From: Acholeplasmatales bacterium
GTDB lineage: Bacteria; Bacillota_I; Bacilli_A; Acholeplasmatales; Anaeroplasmataceae
Direction: 5' to 3'
Assembly: GCA_016282815.1 (NCBI GenBank)
Contig: JAEELU010000045.1
Coordinates: forward strand, 1-8,858
DNA length: 8,858 bases
The notes under the pieces are model-generated. The model worked only from the letters and a program-made list of their open reading frames with translations. It was not told where the DNA came from and made no database searches. The translations under genes were made by a program, and so were the position numbers. This document shows positions 6,361 to 8,858 of the stretch, piece by piece (position 1 is the first letter of the stretch; each line of letters opens with the position of its first letter).

Positions 6361-7566
6361 TTATTCTACATCTACTATTTCTTCTTTAAAAAGTAATTTC
6401 TTATATAAACTATCCATTAATATAGCGCCTAATGGTGCAGTAATTAATATAGATACTACTGCGGCGGTTAATACAAGTGTTCCACAGGCTAATCCTTCAG
6501 TTAATGCAATAGCACCAATAGATGCTTGAACTGTAGCCTTTGGTAAATATGATATTACAATAAATATCTTTTCCTTAGTATTAAACTTAGTTGCGATAAC
6601 ACAGATTATTACACCAATACTTCTGAATATTAACGCAATAAATATTAATCCTACAATTATCGCTCCATCAGATGAAAAGGCATAATGAATATCAGTTGCT
6701 ATACCAACTAAAGCAAATAATAATATCTCAAACCCCTGCCATAATGAATTATATGATGCTTGGATTTCCTTAGCTTCCTCCTTTTTAAATATATTAATAA
6801 CTAAAGCCATAACAATTATTGCAAGTAATGAAGAAATACTAAAATATGGCTTTAGCACATTTTCAAGTGCTATCATACCAAATGATAATCCAAGCATAAT
6901 AATTACATTAATTATCTTATTTGTTTTTAAATATTGAATTATTAATTTAGTTAATAATCCAATAATAATACCAAGTAAAGCACCAGAAATAATGCTTAAT
7001 GGTATTTGCGTTATCTGCCATGCATCAAAGGTATTTGTGGCTACTAAATTTTTAAACGAATAAAATAATACTATAACAAAAATATCATCACATGAGGCTC
7101 CTGCCATTATAACCTCTGGAACATTATGCTCCTTACCATATCCTTCATTCATTAATTTAATCATTCTAGGAACAACAATTGCTGGTGATACTGCAGCGAG
7201 TACACTACCAAGTAATAAAGCCTCTATATATGATATATTTAATAATAATGGTGCGAATACAGTTACACCAATTATCTCGAATGTTGCAGGTAAAAAGCAC
7301 ATCAATATAGCTGGTCTTCCTATTTTCTTTAAATTATTAATATCAAGAGATAATCCTGATCTAGTTAATATAATAACTAGTGCTATTTGTCTTAAATATG
7401 ATGATATAGATATTAATGTATCATCTACAATATTTAATACTGATGGACCAATTAATATACCTAATATGATATACCATATCAATTTAGGTAATTTTATTTT
7501 TTCAAATAATATTCCACCTAATATACCACCTGTAAAAATTATAAATAAAGATAAAAATATATTCAT
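6361..7566 (-). CDS. CPA-type cation:proton antiporter under fluoride riboswitch control
   Basis: A 401-residue membrane protein with about 12 hydrophobic segments, exchanging Na+ or K+ for H+. It has the GPSVLN region (40-45), LTRSGLSLD (67-75), AAVSPAIVVPRMIKLM (124-139), a charged pair Asp160-Asp161 in AGASCDD, and a basic LPKATVQA motif (341-348), as in bacterial Na+/H+ exchanger (CPA1/CPA2) proteins. The double Asp resembles electrogenic CPA2 members rather than the Asn-Asp of electroneutral CPA1; which ion it moves cannot be told from sequence. It lacks the RCK/TrkA-N domain of Kef-type proteins. ATG 7566 has AAGGAGAAGG just upstream. Its leader holds a fluoride riboswitch and terminator, so it should be made when cytoplasmic fluoride rises, perhaps to correct the acidification or Na+ load that accompanies HF entry and F- export. 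Confidence 0.93.
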   Translation of the reverse strand: MNIFLSLFIIFTGGILGGILFEKIKLPKLIWYIILGILIGPSVLNIVDDTLISISSYLRQIALVIILTRSGLSLDINNLKKIGRPAILMCFLPATFEIIGVTVFAPLLLNISYIEALLLGSVLAAVSPAIVVPRMIKLMNEGYGKEHNVPEVIMAGASCDDIFVIVLFYSFKNLVATNTFDAWQITQIPLSIISGALLGIIIGLLTKLIIQYLKTNKIINVIIMLGLSFGMIALENVLKPYFSISSLLAIIVMALVINIFKKEEAKEIQASYNSLWQGFEILLFALVGIATDIHYAFSSDGAIIVGLIFIALIFRSIGVIICVIATKFNTKEKIFIVISYLPKATVQASIGAIALTEGLACGTLVLTAAVVSILITAPLGAILMDSLYKKLLFKEEIVDVE

Positions 7567-7581
7567 GTTCCTTCTCCTTTA

Positions 7582-7641
7582 TTAAAAATAAAAAGCTGAT
7601 TTATTCCACGAGTAAAAAAACTCGTAGACGTCATCAGCTTT
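7582..7641 (-). terminator. Riboswitch-controlled intrinsic terminator (expression platform)
   Basis: On the minus strand an outer 9-bp stem (AAAGCTGAT 7633-7641 with ATCAGCTTT 7592-7600) encloses an asymmetric internal region and an inner stem (ACGAGT/ACTCGT, 7608-7625, extendable by C-G and U-G pairs) with a T-rich loop. A T-tract (TTTTTATTTTT, about 7584-7594) follows. The 5' strand of the outer stem contains the 3' strand of aptamer helix P3 (7637-7640), and the inner stem takes up the end of the conserved CTAC. Aptamer and terminator therefore exclude each other: ligand binding should allow transcription into the antiporter gene. It probably also ends transcripts reading through from the acetyltransferase gene. 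Confidence 0.88.
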
Positions 7642-7685
7642 AATAAGCGGTTTTGCAAGTAATGCATGGGAGACAATCATTCCCA
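7624..7685 (-). ncRNA. Fluoride riboswitch aptamer (crcB motif)
   Basis: Minus-strand features in order: P1 hairpin TGGGA...TCCCA (7667-7685) with the loop starting ATG; an optional small hairpin TGCA-TTACT-TGCA (7654-7666); the conserved AACCGC segment; P3 GCTT-ATTA-AAGC (7637-7648); then GCTGATGACGTCTAC (7624-7638), matching the crcB 3' signature GCUgAUGACnnCUAC. The loop-to-3' pseudoknot can form between GAT(T)GT (7673-7678) and ACGTC (7627-7631), with one bulged U and one G-U pair, which departs from the usual uninterrupted helix. The predicted transcript start (about 7685) falls exactly at P1. Fluoride riboswitches are known to control fluoride exporters and also Na+/H+ antiporters. Other leader classes (Na+, Li+, c-di-AMP, PreQ1) did not fit. 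Confidence 0.87.
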
Positions 7686-7691
7686 AATAAA

Positions 7692-7720
7692 ATTATATAT
7701 CATTTATCAATTTATGTCCA
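7692..7720 (-). promoter_or_regulatory. Promoter of the riboswitch-antiporter transcript
   Basis: -35 TGGACA (7715-7720, one mismatch to consensus), 17-nt spacer, -10 TATAAT (7692-7697). The -35 box is the Trp-Thr codon pair (TGG ACA) directly before the stop of the acetyltransferase gene. The predicted start at about 7685 coincides with the first base of riboswitch helix P1, which supports both calls. Confidence 0.85.
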
Positions 7721-8116
7721 TAAGGAAGTAATAAACATTGGTGATGCGTCGTTAGATTTTTTAAATCCACATTGCTCATAAAATTTCATTTCCTCATCAT
7801 AAGCAATTATAGCTATTCTTAAATAATCCTTATAATAATTTTTCATCATTTCTACTAATCTTCTACCAATACCTAAATTTTGATATTTAGGATTAACAAG
7901 TAAATAATGAATATACGCATTCATTATTCCATCATCCATAGCACAAATCAATCCAACTAGCTTATCATTATCCCATGCAGAATATACAGTTTTAAAATTC
8001 TTCATTGCTATAACAAGCTTATCAGGAAAATGTCCTGAGGACCATTCTACTGATAAAAATAATTCCTCTAATTCTTCTTTATTAAATTCATGAATATCCT
8101 TATATTTTATTTCCAT
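7712..8116 (-). CDS. GNAT-family N-acetyltransferase
   Basis: A 134-residue cytoplasmic enzyme that moves an acetyl group from acetyl-CoA to an amine. The GNAT core is clear: a beta4 strand IHYLLVNPKYQ (69-79), the CoA pyrophosphate-binding motif QNLGIGRRL (79-87, Q/RxxGxG/A), and motif B YDEEMKFYEQCGFKKS (106-121) with Tyr113 as the usual general-acid position. The substrate is unknown. ATG 8116 has a modest AGGA 7 nt upstream. It is transcribed from a short divergent region shared with the rhuM leader. No terminator of its own is visible; the riboswitch terminator downstream would serve it. Its last two sense codons double as the -35 box of the antiporter promoter. Confidence 0.92.
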   Translation of the reverse strand: MEIKYKDIHEFNKEELEELFLSVEWSSGHFPDKLVIAMKNFKTVYSAWDNDKLVGLICAMDDGIMNAYIHYLLVNPKYQNLGIGRRLVEMMKNYYKDYLRIAIIAYDEEMKFYEQCGFKKSNDASPMFITSLWT

Positions 8117-8130
8117 ATTATTATCCTATC

Positions 8131-8146
8131 CAATCTAAACAGATTG
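8131..8146. repeat. Inverted repeat in the divergent promoter region
   Basis: CAATCT-AAAC-AGATTG has perfect 6-bp arms. It overlaps the likely -10 box and start site of the acetyltransferase gene and lies about 20-40 nt upstream of the plus-strand -10 box, so a bound regulator could affect both genes. No regulator is identified. Confidence 0.4.
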
Positions 8147-8151
8147 TATCA
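8143..8151 (-). promoter_or_regulatory. Probable promoter of the acetyltransferase gene (extended -10)
   Basis: TGATACAAT on the minus strand is an extended -10 element (TGnTACAAT) about 27-35 nt before the ATG. No good -35 box lies 17 nt upstream (TAGCAC), which is tolerable for extended -10 promoters. Confidence 0.5.
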
Positions 8152-8166
8152 TATATCTTTAAAATG

Positions 8167-8175
8167 TGCTATAAT
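8167..8175 (+). promoter_or_regulatory. Promoter of the rhuM leader transcript (extended -10)
   Basis: TGCTATAAT is a perfect extended -10 (TGnTATAAT). A TTGTAT at 8144-8149 is a possible but distant (20 nt) -35. The predicted start is near 8182, just before the ribosome site of the 19-codon reading frame. Confidence 0.75.
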
Positions 8176-8189
8176 AAATACATAAAAGG

Positions 8190-8234
8190 AAGTTGTAAAA
8201 TATGAAAAAAAATATTAAATTGAAATTACAACTT
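8190..8234 (+). repeat. Leader hairpin around the start of the 19-codon reading frame
   Basis: AAGTTGTAA (8190-8198) and TTACAACTT (8226-8234) form a perfect 9-bp stem. The 27-nt loop holds the ATG of the small reading frame, and the 5' arm overlaps the last bases of its AAGGAAG ribosome site. The stem could lower initiation, and a translating ribosome would open it. Confidence 0.55.
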
Positions 8235-8261
8235 AATAAAAAAATTAGCTCCATTGCTTAA
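8202..8261 (+). CDS. Putative 19-residue leader peptide upstream of rhuM
   Basis: A short reading frame (MKKNIKLKLQLNKKISSIA) with a ribosome site AAAAGGAAG 9 nt before the ATG, placed about 20 nt after an extended -10 promoter. The peptide is very basic and Lys-rich (7 of 19). Its TAA lies in the loop of the following terminator-like hairpin, and the last codons form that hairpin's 5' strand. This layout resembles a leader peptide of an attenuator. It could also be a chance frame in AT-rich DNA or a small membrane-active peptide. I do not recognise it. Confidence 0.45.
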   Translation: MKKNIKLKLQLNKKISSIA

Positions 8262-8283
8262 AAAGTGATGGAGCTTTCATTTT
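8247..8283 (+). terminator. Terminator-like hairpin (candidate attenuator) in the rhuM leader
   Basis: AGCTCCATTGC (8247-8257) and GTGATGGAGCT (8265-8275) give an 11-bp stem including two G-U pairs, with a 7-nt loop. The tail TTTCATTTT is broken by CA, so it is likely a leaky terminator. It lies between the leader promoter and rhuM, 32 nt before the rhuM ATG, and no other promoter is evident between it and rhuM. Confidence 0.7.
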
Positions 8284-8306
8284 GAGAAAAATAGGAGGAA
8301 AATGAT

Positions 8307-8858
8307 ATGGAAATTCAAGAAAAGAAATATGAATTGATAAAATTTGAGGATGGTGATTTTAGCTTAGATGTAAATGTATCACCTGATGAGGATACTGTTT
8401 GGTTAACACAGGAACAAATGGCTATATTATTTAATAGAGATACATCTGTAATTTCAAGACATATTAGTAATATTTTAAAAGAAAAAGAATGTGATGAAAG
8501 CAATTTGCAAAAAATGCAAATTCCTTTTTCTGATAAGCCAATAACAATCTATGATTTAAATATAATTCTATCTGTTGGATATCGAGTAAAATCATCAAGA
8601 GGAAATCAATTTAGAAAATGGGCTAACTCAATTTTAAAACAATATTTATTAAATGGTTATGCAATTAATTCTGATAGAATTATGGCATATCAGTCTAATA
8701 TCTTACAATTAGAAGCTAATGTAATTAATATTGAAAATAGATTAAAGAATTTAGAAATGACTATTTATTCTGATAATACTCAAATTATATTTGAAGGAGA
8801 AATATTAGAACCATATACTTTCTTAAGAAAGCTATTCTTTTTAGCTAGAAATGAAATA
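8307..8858 (+). CDS. RhuM-family protein, C-terminus beyond the window
   Basis: The first 184 residues of a protein cut by the window edge, still open in frame. Residues about 29-56 (TVWLTQEQMAILFNRDTSVI and on) form the helix-turn-helix-like segment typical of RhuM. YDLNIILSVGYRVKSSRGNQFRKWA (82-106) followed by LKQYLLNGYAIN (110-121) is the family signature. A coiled-coil-like stretch (132-151) follows, then EGEILEPYTFLRKLFFLARNE, which resembles the beginning of an extra C-terminal domain seen on some RhuM/ORF6N-type proteins. The function of RhuM is not established; the first described member is in a Salmonella pathogenicity island, and homologues are often found in mobile or defence-rich loci. 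ATG 8307 has AGGAGG 8 nt upstream. Its transcript probably passes the leader hairpins. Confidence 0.88.
   Translation, partial: MEIQEKKYELIKFEDGDFSLDVNVSPDEDTVWLTQEQMAILFNRDTSVISRHISNILKEKECDESNLQKMQIPFSDKPITIYDLNIILSVGYRVKSSRGNQFRKWANSILKQYLLNGYAINSDRIMAYQSNILQLEANVINIENRLKNLEMTIYSDNTQIIFEGEILEPYTFLRKLFFLARNEI

Noticed and set aside
6331..6363. Terminator after the antiporter gene
   Set aside because: Only a 5-bp TAGAA/TTCTA stem without a proper T-run; too weak to annotate.
7582..7711. Na+, Li+ (nhaA), c-di-AMP or PreQ1 riboswitch in the antiporter leader
   Set aside because: Considered because of the antiporter gene, but the P1 loop ATG, AACCGC and GCTGATGACnnCTAC segments fit the fluoride (crcB) motif in order; I could not match the others.
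8315..8503. Minus-strand open frame opposite rhuM
   Set aside because: It is antisense to the conserved RhuM N-terminal domain and has no family features.
1..8858. CRISPR array, tRNA, rRNA, insertion sequence or attachment sites
   Set aside because: No regularly spaced repeats, no cloverleaf-like segments, no transposase or terminal inverted repeats were seen on either strand.
1..8858. TGA read as Trp (Mollicutes-like code), since no gene ends in TGA
   Set aside because: All Trp codons checked are TGG and all genes read through normally with the standard code; absence of TGA stops in ten genes fits AT-rich stop preference.

Overview
The window is AT-rich, has strong Shine-Dalgarno sequences (AGGAGG type) and consensus sigma-A-like promoters. 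This points to a low-GC Gram-positive bacterium (Bacillota, possibly a gut Erysipelotrichia/Clostridia-like lineage). No marker gene fixes the taxon. All ten complete larger genes end in TAA or TAG and every Trp seen is TGG, so the standard bacterial code fits. All genes up to 8116 lie on the minus strand; only the last stretch (8167 onward) is on the plus strand.

Region 1 (1-2851) is a copper-efflux operon: a CsoR-family repressor followed, with a 1-nt overlap, by a CopA-type P1B ATPase. The operon has a textbook promoter (TTGACA-17-TATAAT) with a GC-rich inverted repeat between the two boxes, and ends in a hairpin starting right after the copA stop. CopA carries a second copper-binding HMA domain at its C-terminus. 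Just before that domain is a strong internal ribosome binding site and an ATG, so a free CopZ-like chaperone may also be made.

Region 2 (2857-4755) is a PadR regulator / HAAS (DUF1700) membrane protein / DUF4097 beta-repeat protein operon, an envelope-related module common in Bacillota.

Region 3 (4775-6330) is a three-gene operon: membrane-anchored alpha/beta hydrolase, single-domain TfoX-like protein and a small PNPOx-fold flavoprotein, with its own promoter and terminator.

Region 4 (6361-7720) is a CPA-type cation:proton antiporter. Its leader folds as a fluoride (crcB) riboswitch aptamer overlapping a rho-independent terminator, a fluoride-ON arrangement. The promoter's -35 box is formed by the last two sense codons of the upstream GNAT acetyltransferase gene (7712-8116).

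Region 5 (8117-8858) is a divergent intergenic segment followed by a plus-strand RhuM-family gene cut by the window end. Between promoter and rhuM lie a 19-codon open reading frame, a hairpin around its start and a terminator-like hairpin whose loop holds its stop codon: a candidate attenuator.

The most notable items are the fluoride-riboswitch-controlled antiporter, the internal copZ start inside copA, and the rhuM leader. I found no convincing wholly new system.
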